Source: Candidatus Omnitrophota bacterium
GTDB taxonomy: Bacteria; Omnitrophota; Gorgyraeia; Duberdicusellales; 4484-171
Reading direction: 5' to 3'
DNA: 53,011 nucleotides
Assembly: GCA_024542985.1 (NCBI GenBank)
Contig: JAMXCX010000006.1
Location: 1-53,011 of the forward strand
The notes beneath the pieces are model-generated. The model was not told where the DNA came from, did no database searches, and worked only from the letters and a program-made list of their open reading frames with translations. Each line of letters starts with the position of its first letter. Position 1 is the stretch's first letter. Both the position numbers and the translations under genes were made by a program. Shown piece after piece: positions 1 to 8,713 of this stretch.

Positions 1-516
1 CTTAATATCGGTAAACTTAGGGTAGAAGAAAATATCCTATGGAGCTTTGCTCCGCATGATATCTCGGTAATACTTATGCTCTTAGGGGAAGAACCCATAA
101 AGGTGTGGGCCAGAGGCGGAGATTATTTGAATAAAGGTATTCAAGATACAACATTAACCAGTCTAGAGTTCAGAAACGGGATTAAAGGGCATATTTTTGT
201 AAGCTGGCTTCATCCTTATAAAGAGCAAAAGTTAGTCGTTGTAGGCTCAAAAGCTATGGCTGTTTTTGATGATGTAAGTAAAGAAAAACTTTTTATCTAT
301 CCGCATAAAATAGAGTGGAAGGAGGGCAAGGTGCCAATTGCCCATAAAGCTGAATATTATGTTGTTAAAGTGGAAGAAAAAGAACCGCTGAAAGAAGAAT
401 TGCTGCATTTTATCAATTGTGTAAATACAAGGACAAATCCAAAAACCGACGCAGAAGAAGCTTTGAGGGTGCTTAAGGTATTAGAGCAAGCTGAAGAGTC
501 TTTAAAGGAGTCGTAA
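1..516 (+). CDS. Gfo/Idh/MocA-family sugar dehydrogenase, C-terminal part (WlbA/WbpB-like)
   Basis: The reading frame is open from base 1, so the gene begins outside the window and only about 171 C-terminal residues are seen. An internal ATG at 76 is not the real start. The visible part has the ENILWSFAPHDISV stretch and the following beta-sheet domain typical of Gfo/Idh/MocA oxidoreductases of the WlbA/WbpB type, which oxidise C3 of UDP-N-acetylglucosaminuronate. The nucleotide-binding Rossmann half is missing because of the window edge. The next gene, one base away, is a WbpD-like acetyltransferase, which supports a shared role in making a 2,3-diacetamido sugar. The family call is firm; the substrate is inferred from the neighbour. 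Confidence 0.85.
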   Translation, partial: LNIGKLRVEENILWSFAPHDISVILMLLGEEPIKVWARGGDYLNKGIQDTTLTSLEFRNGIKGHIFVSWLHPYKEQKLVVVGSKAMAVFDDVSKEKLFIYPHKIEWKEGKVPIAHKAEYYVVKVEEKEPLKEELLHFINCVNTRTNPKTDAEEALRVLKVLEQAEESLKES

Positions 517-517
517 T

Positions 518-1114
518 ATGAAAAGACAAGTTGGAAAAATAAAGAAAGTATTCATCCATAAAAGTTCTTATGTTGATAAGAATGTAAAAATTGGAGAAGG
601 AACGAAGGTCTGGCATTTTTCTCATATTCTTGCAGACTCTAAAATAGGTAAGAACTGTATTGTCGGACAAAATGTAATGATAGGGCCGGATGTAAATATT
701 GGGCAAGGCTGTAAAATTCAGAATAATGTATCGGTGTATAAAGGAGTCAATTTGGCTGATGGAGTTTTTGTCGGGCCTTCAGTAGTCTTTACAAATGTAA
801 TAAATCCGCGTGCCTTTATTGAACGAAAAGATGAATTCAGAAAAACATGGGTAAAGATAGGAGTAACTATCGGGGCAAATGCAACAATTGTCTGCGGAGT
901 AACTATTGGCAAATATGCTTTTATCGGGGCAGGGGCTGTAGTCACAAAAGATGCCCCGGATTATAGCCTTGCTTGCGGTATACCGGCAAAATTTTCTGGC
1001 TGGGTGTGTATGTGCGGTCTTAGGCTAAATTTTAGAAAAGACAACGCAAAATGTAGTAAGTGCTACTGTGAATATATTAAAGTTAAGGGTGTGGTTAGAC
1101 AGCGTAAAAAATAA
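518..1114 (+). CDS. Left-handed beta-helix acetyltransferase, WbpD/WlbB-like
   Basis: A 198-residue protein made of hexapeptide repeats (IGEGTKVWHFSHI, IGKNCIVGQNVMIG, IGANATIVCGVTIG), the signature of a trimeric left-handed beta-helix acyltransferase. The length and the early VWHFSHI motif match WbpD/WlbB, which uses acetyl-CoA to acetylate the 3-amino group of UDP-GlcNAc3NA. After the helix (residues about 165-190) there is a CxC...CxxCxC cluster that may bind a metal, as in the short C-terminal tail of relatives. It starts one base after the WlbA-like gene, behind an AAAGGAG site, so the two are surely co-transcribed and translationally coupled. Confidence 0.88.
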   Translation: MKRQVGKIKKVFIHKSSYVDKNVKIGEGTKVWHFSHILADSKIGKNCIVGQNVMIGPDVNIGQGCKIQNNVSVYKGVNLADGVFVGPSVVFTNVINPRAFIERKDEFRKTWVKIGVTIGANATIVCGVTIGKYAFIGAGAVVTKDAPDYSLACGIPAKFSGWVCMCGLRLNFRKDNAKCSKCYCEYIKVKGVVRQRKK

Positions 1115-1120
1115 AGCTCT

Positions 1121-2089
1121 ATGAGTGTTATATTCCACCGAAATGATATTTTAAAAGATCCTGCTCATGCTTGGCAGGCATACAAGAGTAATCCCGATTT
1201 TTTTAAATTTCCTGAGAGGATTACGGTTGAAATAACTAACAGGTGCAATTTAAAGTGCAGCATGTGTCCCCGCAACAATGTTGCTATAGAGCCGCTGGAT
1301 ATGCCTATAGAGCTATTCGAGAAAGTGATTGATGAGGCTGCCCAGTTTTTGCCAATTTGTTTTGTACCTTTTTTTAGGGGGGAATCATTATTGCACCCGC
1401 AGTTTATCGAGATGCTTTCCTATGCAAAGGTTAGGGGTTTAAAACCCATACAATTAGCCACAAATGCTTATTTTCTTGACGAGCAACTTGGCAGCAAGAT
1501 TTTAGACTTAGAGATAGATTTTCTATCTTTCAGCGTAGACGTGAATAATCCGGAAGTTTATAAAAAAATCAGGAAGAATTCAGATTTCGAGAGTGTGTTT
1601 TCGAATATTTTGCATTTTCTTTCCGAGAAAGAAAAAAGAGAAGCTAATTTACCTCTGGTTCAGATTTCTGCAGTTAAAACAAAAGAGAATGTTTCTTTTA
1701 TGAAAGATTTTATTAGTTTCTGGAAGAGAAAGGCCGATCGAGTTAGAATATACTATGTCCATTCTCAAGATGGCAGGTTGGGGCATAACCAGAAAGATGA
1801 TGTTGGCAAGTGGCAGAGGAAACCCTGCTTAAAGCTGCTTAGCGATATTGTTATCTATAGTAACGGCCAGGTAGCTCTTTGCAACCACGATTGGCAGAGG
1901 CAAGAGTTTATCGGGGATGTGACAGTAAGCTCTATTGTAAATATCTGGAATAATCCGGTTTACAAAAGCATAAGGCAGCGACATCTCGATAATAATTTAA
2001 GCGGCTTTACTCCTTGTAACTATTGTTCCTACTGGCAGGCTCCCTATTTAAAAGAAGCTATGATCGGAGAGGTTTATGAAAAGGATTGA
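1121..2089 (+). CDS. Radical SAM protein with SPASM-like C-terminal domain
   Basis: A 322-residue radical SAM enzyme. The CNLKCSMC sequence near residue 42 gives the CxxxCxxC motif for the SAM-binding 4Fe-4S cluster. The C-terminal third has further cysteines (PCLKL, ALCNHDW, TPCNYCSYW) spaced like a SPASM or twitch auxiliary-cluster domain. Members of this family act on peptides, sugars or small carbonyl compounds. Inside a polysaccharide locus a sugar-modifying role (for example dehydration or epimerisation) is plausible, but nothing in the sequence shows the substrate. It follows the acetyltransferase by six bases. Confidence 0.85.
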   Translation: MSVIFHRNDILKDPAHAWQAYKSNPDFFKFPERITVEITNRCNLKCSMCPRNNVAIEPLDMPIELFEKVIDEAAQFLPICFVPFFRGESLLHPQFIEMLSYAKVRGLKPIQLATNAYFLDEQLGSKILDLEIDFLSFSVDVNNPEVYKKIRKNSDFESVFSNILHFLSEKEKREANLPLVQISAVKTKENVSFMKDFISFWKRKADRVRIYYVHSQDGRLGHNQKDDVGKWQRKPCLKLLSDIVIYSNGQVALCNHDWQRQEFIGDVTVSSIVNIWNNPVYKSIRQRHLDNNLSGFTPCNYCSYWQAPYLKEAMIGEVYEKD

Positions 2090-2153
2090 TTTTTTTAGAG
2101 CAAGTGTGGTTAGTATTTAAGAAAGGTGAGAAGTTGTATTTTTAAGTAAAAAA

Positions 2154-4031
2154 ATGTGTGGGATAGCGGGTATAATTAATTTAAATAAATCACCAGTCAA
2201 TAAAAGCATACTTTCGGCGATGACTGATTCTTTAGCCCATCGCGGCCCTGATGGCCGCGGCATTTATGTTGATAAATTTCTGGGGTTAGGACACAGGCGA
2301 TTAGCCATAATCGATTTATCAGAACGTGCATCGCAGCCCATGTTTAGTGAGGATGAAAATTTCATCATAACTTACAATGGTGAGGTATATAATTTTAAAA
2401 TCTTACGTCAGAAGTTAAAAAAACAAGGAGTTAATTTTAGATCTCAGTCAGACACAGAGGTGGTTCTTAAATCTTTTATCAGATGGGGAGTTAATTCGAT
2501 AGAAAAATTTAATGGAATGTTTGCTTTTGCGGTTTGGGATAAAAGCAATAAGGTATTAACTTTAGCCCGCGACAGATACGGGATAAAACCGCTATATTAT
2601 TGGCAAAAAGGCGATTTATTTCTTTTCGCCTCAGAAATAAAAGCCTTCTTAAAACATCCAGAGTTTAGAGTTAAGGTAGACCACAAGGCCTTATTAGAGT
2701 ATTTTACTTTTCAAAACATCTTCAGCGATAAAACTCTTTTTAAAGGAGTTAAGATTTTAGCCCCGGGGCATTTTATGCAGGTCTTTCTTAAAAACGGTAT
2801 TAAAATAAATACAAAACAGTACTGGGATTTTTCTTTTCAGGAACGCAACCCGGCAAAGAATCAGGATGAATGCCTAGAGGAGCTGGATCGCTTGTTTAAC
2901 CAGGCGGTTAAGCGTCAGCTTGTAGGTGACGTTGAGATCGGCTCTTATTTAAGCGGGGGAATAGATTCTGCCTCGATAACTGCCGTTGCTTCCGGGAATT
3001 TGAAGGAGTTAAAAACTTTTTGTATCGGCTTTGATCTGTCTTCAGCTTCAGGTTTAGAGCTTTCTTTTGACGAGCGGCAAAAGGCCGAGTATATCTCTTA
3101 TCTTTACCAGACCGAGCATTACGAGATGGTTTTAAAGTCCGGAGACATGAAAAGATGTATGAGCCAGCTAATTTGGTCATTAGAAGATTTACGCTTAGGA
3201 CAAAGTTATCCCAACTTCTACGCTTCAAAACTTGCCTCACGATTCGTGAAAGTTTGTCTGGACGGTGCTGGCGGGGATGAGTTGTTTGCGGGTTATCCAT
3301 GGAGATATTACGCTCCTCTTAAAAGTAAAGATTTTAGAGGTTATATAGATGGATATTATAAATATTGGCAGAGGTTAGTTCCTAATAAAGTGCTTAAAAG
3401 TTTATTTTCACCGATAAAAAGTCAAATTAAAAATGTCTGGACGGAGGATATCTTTAGAAATGTGTTTCCTAATCATCAGCCCCTCCCTTCTACCCCAGAA
3501 GAAAATATAAACTTATCACTGTATTTTGAAACAAAAACTTTTTTGCATGGCCTTTTGCTCATAGATGATAAGCTGAGCATGGCTCATGGTTTAGAGGTGA
3601 GAGTGCCATTTTTGGATAATGACCTTGTGGATTTTGCAGTTAAGCTTCCGGTCGGATTGAAATTAAAAAATATCAAGAATATTCTTAGAATCAAAGAAAA
3701 TGAATTCGCCAAAAAAGACCGATATTTTAATAGAACAAAAGATGGGAAGATGATCCTGCGTAAGGTATTGGGAAAATACGTAGGCAAGAATGTAGCTTCG
3801 CAGCATAAACAGGGATTTTCCGGTCCAGATGCCAGTTGGTTTAAGGGGGAGAGCATAGATTATGTCAGAAAGATGCTTCTAAGCAAAGAAAGCGAAGTCT
3901 ATAAATATTTAGATTACAGGGTCGCGCGTCAATTGATCCAAGAGCATTTAGATGGAAAGCAGAATAGGCGCTTGTTAATATGGTCTTTATTGTGTTTTGA
4001 ACAGTGGTTAAGGATATTTATAACCTCTTGA
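2154..4031 (+). CDS. asnB: Asparagine synthetase-like glutamine amidotransferase (AsnB type)
   Basis: 625 residues with the two AsnB domains. The N-terminal Ntn glutaminase begins MCGIAG, so Cys2 is the nucleophile after Met removal; this fixes the start, although no strong ribosome binding site precedes it. RGPDG and the NGEVYN segment follow. The C-terminal ATP-pyrophosphatase domain has its PP-loop LSGGIDS near residue 265 and the CLDGAGGDELFAGY segment later. AsnB paralogues in surface-polysaccharide and exosortase-type loci often amidate sugars or other carboxylates instead of making asparagine. Given the uronate-type sugar genes next door, amidation of a polysaccharide component is a reasonable inference, but plain asparagine synthesis is not excluded. 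Confidence 0.93.
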   Translation: MCGIAGIINLNKSPVNKSILSAMTDSLAHRGPDGRGIYVDKFLGLGHRRLAIIDLSERASQPMFSEDENFIITYNGEVYNFKILRQKLKKQGVNFRSQSDTEVVLKSFIRWGVNSIEKFNGMFAFAVWDKSNKVLTLARDRYGIKPLYYWQKGDLFLFASEIKAFLKHPEFRVKVDHKALLEYFTFQNIFSDKTLFKGVKILAPGHFMQVFLKNGIKINTKQYWDFSFQERNPAKNQDECLEELDRLFNQAVKRQLVGDVEIGSYLSGGIDSASITAVASGNLKELKTFCIGFDLSSASGLELSFDERQKAEYISYLYQTEHYEMVLKSGDMKRCMSQLIWSLEDLRLGQSYPNFYASKLASRFVKVCLDGAGGDELFAGYPWRYYAPLKSKDFRGYIDGYYKYWQRLVPNKVLKSLFSPIKSQIKNVWTEDIFRNVFPNHQPLPSTPEENINLSLYFETKTFLHGLLLIDDKLSMAHGLEVRVPFLDNDLVDFAVKLPVGLKLKNIKNILRIKENEFAKKDRYFNRTKDGKMILRKVLGKYVGKNVASQHKQGFSGPDASWFKGESIDYVRKMLLSKESEVYKYLDYRVARQLIQEHLDGKQNRRLLIWSLLCFEQWLRIFITS

Positions 4032-4057
4032 GAAAAAGAAGGGGTGATAAAAGCCAT

Positions 4058-4897
4058 ATGAAAAGTATTTTAGTTACCGGAGCCAGAGGCTACATAGGAT
4101 CGAATTTAATTGAGGCTTTGAACGCTAAGAAAGAGTATCGCATTTTTGCTCCGATGAGGGAAAACGGGTGTGATTTTACTCTTAAGAATTGGACGCAAAA
4201 TATTCCGGTCAAAGAGAGCGATGTGGTCGTTCATCTTGCCCAATCCAGGTTTTACCGAGAATTTCCTGATAAGGCCGATGATATTTTTGATGTAAATATA
4301 AGGGCGACCTTTGATTTGCTCAATTGGAGCAGGACTCATGCTGTAAAGAGATTTGTTTTTTCTTCCTCTGGAAGTGTATATAAACAAGAAAAGCGAAAGA
4401 TACTCGAGACAGATGAATGTTGTCCGAATACAATGTATGCGGCATCTAAACTTTGCGCAGAACATTTAATCCGCCAATATTCAAAATTCTTTGAAGTAGT
4501 TATAGTTAGGCCTTTTAGCGTATATGGTCCCGGTCAAACAGGGAATATTATTCCGGCAGTAATTGAGAGGGTGAAGAATGATGAGCAAATTACCCTTGCT
4601 CAGGATAAGGGGATGTTCTTGACCCCAATTTTTATTTCAGATTGTGTAAGAGTTATTGATAAGATTATTTTCTCGCCACTTAATAATAGAGAGCTTACGG
4701 TTAACCTCTCGGGGAATGATATTGTTAGCCTGCGTGATATAGTAATGCGGATCGCAGAAAATTTACACCTTAAACCAAACATTCAAAATATACCTCAGGA
4801 GCCTAAATGGTTGTGTGGTGATAATACTTTGATGTGCGGGTTTTGCCGGCCAGATATATCGCTAGCCTCAGGATTGGAAACGATTTTAAATGGATAA
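4058..4897 (+). CDS. NAD-dependent nucleotide-sugar epimerase/dehydratase (SDR)
   Basis: An extended short-chain dehydrogenase of 279 residues. The N-terminal Rossmann motif is TGARGYIG, and the catalytic pair is YAASK (Tyr and Lys), with SSSGSVY before it. The open frame extends upstream to 4004, but the ATG at 4058 follows an AAGAAGGGGTG ribosome binding site and places the Rossmann strand at the N-terminus, so it is preferred. The gene begins 26 bases after asnB and its end overlaps the following deacetylase-like gene by 8 bases. It probably epimerises or dehydrates an NDP-sugar for the polysaccharide; which sugar cannot be read from the sequence. Confidence 0.88.
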   Translation: MKSILVTGARGYIGSNLIEALNAKKEYRIFAPMRENGCDFTLKNWTQNIPVKESDVVVHLAQSRFYREFPDKADDIFDVNIRATFDLLNWSRTHAVKRFVFSSSGSVYKQEKRKILETDECCPNTMYAASKLCAEHLIRQYSKFFEVVIVRPFSVYGPGQTGNIIPAVIERVKNDEQITLAQDKGMFLTPIFISDCVRVIDKIIFSPLNNRELTVNLSGNDIVSLRDIVMRIAENLHLKPNIQNIPQEPKWLCGDNTLMCGFCRPDISLASGLETILNG

Positions 4898-5579
4898 GAG
4901 TATAGTAATTACAATGGATACGGATTGGGTTCCAGATGAAGTTTTGGAATATTCGCTTAACTTACTCGATTCCCATGGTGTACGCGCAACGCTTTTTATG
5001 ACAAACCCTGTTAAGTTAGATACTAAGAATCATGAAATAGGCATTCATCCGAATTTTACATCATTTGATTTCAAGAAACATATCAAAGAATGTTTAGAGA
5101 TTTATCCTCAGGCAAAAGGAGTTCGCTCTCATTCTTTATTCTATAGTGAACGACTACGCGAGGTATATTCTCATTATGATATTGAGTATCAAAGTAATTT
5201 TATGATGTACCGACAATCAGGAATTCGCCCTTTGTGGATTGCGCCAACCACGCTAGAATTGCCTTTGTATTGGATGGATAATTTCTACATGGAAATGGAG
5301 CAAGCTCCCGGATTTGAGATCGGAGAGCTCACTCTAAATATAAAGGGGCTAAAAGTTTTTTGCTTCCATCCCATACACATTTTCCTTAACACCGAAAGAT
5401 TAGATCGCTATGATGAAGCAAAAAATTACCATAACGATGTCAAAAAACTTCTTGAAATGCGTAATGTAAATAGGCGTGGAGTTAAGGATATTTTTTTAGA
5501 GTTAGTGAGATATATCAAAGAAAATAATATTGAGTCAAAAGTGCTTGGTGACATTAGCAAGAGTTTCAAAAATAGTTAA
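4890..5579 (+). CDS. Polysaccharide deacetylase-like protein (NodB fold)
   Basis: 229 residues. The N-terminus TMDTDWVPDEVLEY resembles motif 1 of NodB-type carbohydrate esterases, HPNFTSF looks like the metal-binding His motif and RSHSLF like motif 3. The protein is short and lacks a signal peptide, so it would act in the cytoplasm, perhaps on a lipid-linked or nucleotide sugar or during glycan assembly. It overlaps the epimerase by 8 bases. Activity is inferred from the fold; some relatives in polysaccharide loci have never been assayed. Confidence 0.75.
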   Translation: MDKSIVITMDTDWVPDEVLEYSLNLLDSHGVRATLFMTNPVKLDTKNHEIGIHPNFTSFDFKKHIKECLEIYPQAKGVRSHSLFYSERLREVYSHYDIEYQSNFMMYRQSGIRPLWIAPTTLELPLYWMDNFYMEMEQAPGFEIGELTLNIKGLKVFCFHPIHIFLNTERLDRYDEAKNYHNDVKKLLEMRNVNRRGVKDIFLELVRYIKENNIESKVLGDISKSFKNS

Positions 5580-5624
5580 CAGGGTAAAAGGTTCACCGAG
5601 CTTGTAAGGCTGGTTCTCAGATGT

Positions 5625-7103
5625 ATGCGTATAGTTTTAATTAATCCTCCACAAAACGAAGAAGACTTAAGGTCAGCCTTTAGCAAGGGCAAAGGATTTA
5701 TTTTGCCTTATAATTTGTTAAGTCTAGGGACTTATTTGAAACAGGGGGGAGCGCAAGTAGATATATTGGATTGTGTTGCCGAAGGGATCAATGCGGATAA
5801 ACTGTCCGAGATAGTACGAACGCGCAGCTATGATATGGCAGGAATTACCGCGTTTACTTTTACAGTACCCCAATTGTATAAAGCAGCGCAAGTAATAAAG
5901 AATAGTTCTCCGGCAACAAAGATAGTGTTAGGAGGAATCCATGCTTCTGTTTTACCGGAGCAAACTCTAGAAAGATGCCAATGGGCTGATTTTGTTGTGA
6001 TTGGTGCGGGCGAAAAAACTCTGCGAGGGTTAATGGAAGCGATAGAAAACAGTAAGGGATTTGAAAATATACCAAATTTGGTCTACAGAGAAAAAGGGCA
6101 AGTAAAAACTACAGAATTAAAGCCAATACTTATGGACCCTAAAGAACTGCCCATCCCGGATTATTCTTTGATAAAGATGCAGCTTTATGTGCCGCATTCC
6201 GGTAATTATAGGGTTCTTCCCACCTATAGTTTTTATGCCAGCAGAGGATGCCCTTACTCGTGTGCATTTTGTTCCGCAAATATTGTTTTAGGAAAGCAAG
6301 TTAGGTATAAAGAGATAGGGAGAGCTATTAAAGAAATAAAGATTTTAGCACAGGATTATGGAGCTCAAGGGCTTATCTTTCAAGATTCAACGTTCACGTT
6401 GGATAGAAAATGGGTTAAAGAGTTTTGTTCCCGCATGGTTAGAGAAAAACTTACCTTAGTCTGGAGAGCCAATACAAGGGTAGATTGCGTGGATGTCAAC
6501 TTGTTGCGCGTAATGAAACAAGCCGGGTGCTATAGAATCAACATGGGGTTTGAGTCTGGAAATCAGGATACTCTAGATTTTTTAAAAAAGGGGACGACAA
6601 TAGGTCAAAATATTAGTGCCGCAAGAATGGTGTTAGATGAAGGGTTAGAATTAGGAGCTTCTTTTATAATAGGTCTCCCTAACGAAAATATGGAAAAGGT
6701 CTTAAATACGATATGTTTTGCTAAAAAAATTGGGGCTAGGTTTACTCAATTCTATTTGCCGGTTCCTTATCCGGGAACAAAATTGCGAGAATTGTGTCAA
6801 GAAGGAATGAGAGAAAATGCGCAGTGGAAGGATTATAGCTCGCGGGATTTTTCCAAGGCAGTATATATTAATAAAAATTTTTCCGAAGACGAATTTAAAA
6901 AGTTAACAGATTTTGCTTACCAAAAATATTATTGCAATTTTAAAGCGATAAAAAGAATATTGTTTCCTATAAAAAGCATGGCTGAGTTTAAGGATAGTCT
7001 GAAAATTTTAAACGAGATTCGCAAAAAATGGTTAAACCAATCGTTTAAAAAAATAACTTGTTGTCAGGAAGTGAGGGTTTGTAAGGATGATGTTGTCGGA
7101 TGA
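5625..7103 (+). CDS. B12-binding-domain radical SAM protein
   Basis: A 492-residue protein. Residues 1-150 look like the cobalamin-binding-type Rossmann domain found in BchE-like proteins (INPPQNEEDLR, GGIHASVLPEQ, VIGAGEKTL), without an obvious DxHxxG cobalamin motif. The radical SAM motif is GCPYSCAFC near residue 210. Later segments (RVDCVDVNLLRVMKQAGC, NMGFESGNQDTLDFLKKGT) are classic for this class. Such enzymes methylate unactivated carbons or rearrange carbon skeletons, and are common in sugar and lipid modification loci. Its 3-prime end overlaps the next methyltransferase gene by 17 bases, so the pair is likely translated together. Confidence 0.88.
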   Translation: MRIVLINPPQNEEDLRSAFSKGKGFILPYNLLSLGTYLKQGGAQVDILDCVAEGINADKLSEIVRTRSYDMAGITAFTFTVPQLYKAAQVIKNSSPATKIVLGGIHASVLPEQTLERCQWADFVVIGAGEKTLRGLMEAIENSKGFENIPNLVYREKGQVKTTELKPILMDPKELPIPDYSLIKMQLYVPHSGNYRVLPTYSFYASRGCPYSCAFCSANIVLGKQVRYKEIGRAIKEIKILAQDYGAQGLIFQDSTFTLDRKWVKEFCSRMVREKLTLVWRANTRVDCVDVNLLRVMKQAGCYRINMGFESGNQDTLDFLKKGTTIGQNISAARMVLDEGLELGASFIIGLPNENMEKVLNTICFAKKIGARFTQFYLPVPYPGTKLRELCQEGMRENAQWKDYSSRDFSKAVYINKNFSEDEFKKLTDFAYQKYYCNFKAIKRILFPIKSMAEFKDSLKILNEIRKKWLNQSFKKITCCQEVRVCKDDVVG

Positions 7104-7851
7104 GTTTCTACGTAAAACCGCAAAGTTTATTTCTTCTACCCGTAGCAGAGATTTTTTTCTCAGGATGTATCAAAAACCCGAGGAAATATATATAAAACGG
7201 ATACGGAATATCAATTTTGTCGATAAAAGTTGTGTTTTAGATGCTGGTTGTGGTTTTGGGCAATGGAGCATAGCGTTGGCAAGTTTGAATAAACTAGTTT
7301 ATGCAATAGAGACAGATATGACTCGTCTTGAGGTGGCAAGAAAAGTTGCGAATCAAATCGGCGTGAAGAATATCAAGTTTATGCGCGTAGATATAGAGAA
7401 TATCCCGATGCAAGGGGCAAGCGTAGATGCAATATTTTGTTACAGCACAATTTATTACACTGATTTAAAAAAAACTCTCAACGAGTTTTATCGTGTCTTA
7501 AAGCCCAATGGAAAGCTTTATTTTAATACGAATGGGCTAGGATGGTATATTTACAATATTATTGAGCGACCATATTCAGCGATAGATTTTGATCCGCAGC
7601 AGATTGCTAGTGAAGCAGTAAAAATATTTTTAGATGATTTTGAAGGTAAATGTGCGGGGTCTGAGAGGCAACCGGTCATTACCTCTCGGCATATCATTAG
7701 GAAAATCTTATCCGAGACCGGATTCGACGAAGTTATCGTGGAAGGTGAAGGTAAAATTGTAGCTATTGCAGACAGGGACCTTTCTCTTTCGTTTTTTGAG
7801 GAGAACTATTATGGACAAGAGGGGGTTTTTGAGGTTTTATGCAAAAAGTAA
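7087..7851 (+). CDS. Class I SAM-dependent methyltransferase
   Basis: 254 residues with the class I methyltransferase core: motif I VLDAGCGFGQWS (residues about 50-61), an acidic residue ending strand 2 (YAIETD), the motif IV-like region VDAIFCYSTIYY, and LNEFYRVLKPNGKLYFN as motif VI. The N-terminal about 45 residues may form a substrate lid. The gene overlaps the upstream B12 radical SAM gene by 17 bases. A role in O- or N-methylation of the polysaccharide is likely from context, but the substrate is unknown. Confidence 0.87.
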   Translation: MMLSDEFLRKTAKFISSTRSRDFFLRMYQKPEEIYIKRIRNINFVDKSCVLDAGCGFGQWSIALASLNKLVYAIETDMTRLEVARKVANQIGVKNIKFMRVDIENIPMQGASVDAIFCYSTIYYTDLKKTLNEFYRVLKPNGKLYFNTNGLGWYIYNIIERPYSAIDFDPQQIASEAVKIFLDDFEGKCAGSERQPVITSRHIIRKILSETGFDEVIVEGEGKIVAIADRDLSLSFFEENYYGQEGVFEVLCKK

Positions 7852-7899
7852 ATCAAGATATGCCTTAATGTGTAGGATTAACTGAGCCTTATTGTTATT

Positions 7900-8712
7900 A
7901 TGAGAAACATTTTTTTTATCATAGGCGTTGCAAGAAGCGCAACCACGGCGGTTGTTAATATCTTTAGCATTAGCAAGAACTCCAAAGTGTTTGTTGAACA
8001 GGAACCAAAACTTTGCATAGAGGCTAGGCGGCTTTATAACGGAAGTCTTGATAGCCCCAAGGAGTTTATTAAAAAAGCAAAAGAAGTGCATATCAACGCT
8101 GTCATAAACGAGGGGTTTATATATGGGGATAAGAATCCTAATTATTTACCTTTTATTCCTTCCCTCGATGCCCTTTGGCAACCTAAATTTATTTTCGTAG
8201 TACGAAATGGACGGGATGTAGTTCGTTCTTTGATGAACTGGCATAATGTTTGTCGGGGTAATATTTTTGGAATGAAAGAAGACGATGAGACTTCGAATAT
8301 CATTTCTCCAGAGCAAGACAAGTGGGATTATAGTCGATTAAGACCAAATTGCGGCGAACCGTATTTTAAAGAATGGAAAAGACTGAGTCGTTTTGAGAAA
8401 TGCTCATGGTACTGGAATGAATTTAATATAATCATGTTTGATTGTATCGCAAGGCTGGAGAAGAGAAAATGGCGCTTGATTAATATTAATACGATAAAGG
8501 CAAAAGATTTTAAAGACATTTTTGATTTTTTGGGATTAAATAATTTCAGCGCAGAGAGAGTAAAAAATATATTGGACGCGTATATCAATTCATCAATAGG
8601 GCGGATGGGTGTAGCGAAAAGTTTTCCCGAAAGTAACCTTTGGACTGTTGAACAGGATGCGAAATTTGATAAATACGCAGGGAAAATGATGGAAGAGTTA
8701 AGGTATTATTGA
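7900..8712 (+). CDS. Sulfotransferase family protein
   Basis: 270 residues. FFIIGVARSATTAVVN at the N-terminus is the 5-prime-phosphosulfate-binding loop, and FVVRNGRDVVRSLMNWH is the 3-prime-phosphate-binding motif of PAPS-dependent sulfotransferases. The loop has SATT in place of the usual SGTT. No signal peptide or transmembrane segment is evident, so it would act in the cytoplasm on a precursor. It sits 48 bases after the methyltransferase and 1 base before a polytopic membrane protein. A second sulfotransferase lies at 12000-12899, so the glycan is probably sulfated at more than one position. PAPS supply would depend on genes outside the window. Confidence 0.85.
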   Translation: MRNIFFIIGVARSATTAVVNIFSISKNSKVFVEQEPKLCIEARRLYNGSLDSPKEFIKKAKEVHINAVINEGFIYGDKNPNYLPFIPSLDALWQPKFIFVVRNGRDVVRSLMNWHNVCRGNIFGMKEDDETSNIISPEQDKWDYSRLRPNCGEPYFKEWKRLSRFEKCSWYWNEFNIIMFDCIARLEKRKWRLININTIKAKDFKDIFDFLGLNNFSAERVKNILDAYINSSIGRMGVAKSFPESNLWTVEQDAKFDKYAGKMMEELRYY

Positions 8713-8713
8713 T

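Noticed and set aside
2908-3300. Antisense ORF of 130 codons inside asnB
   Set aside because: It is a shadow of the conserved asnB frame with no start signal; similar antisense frames in other genes were discarded for the same reason.
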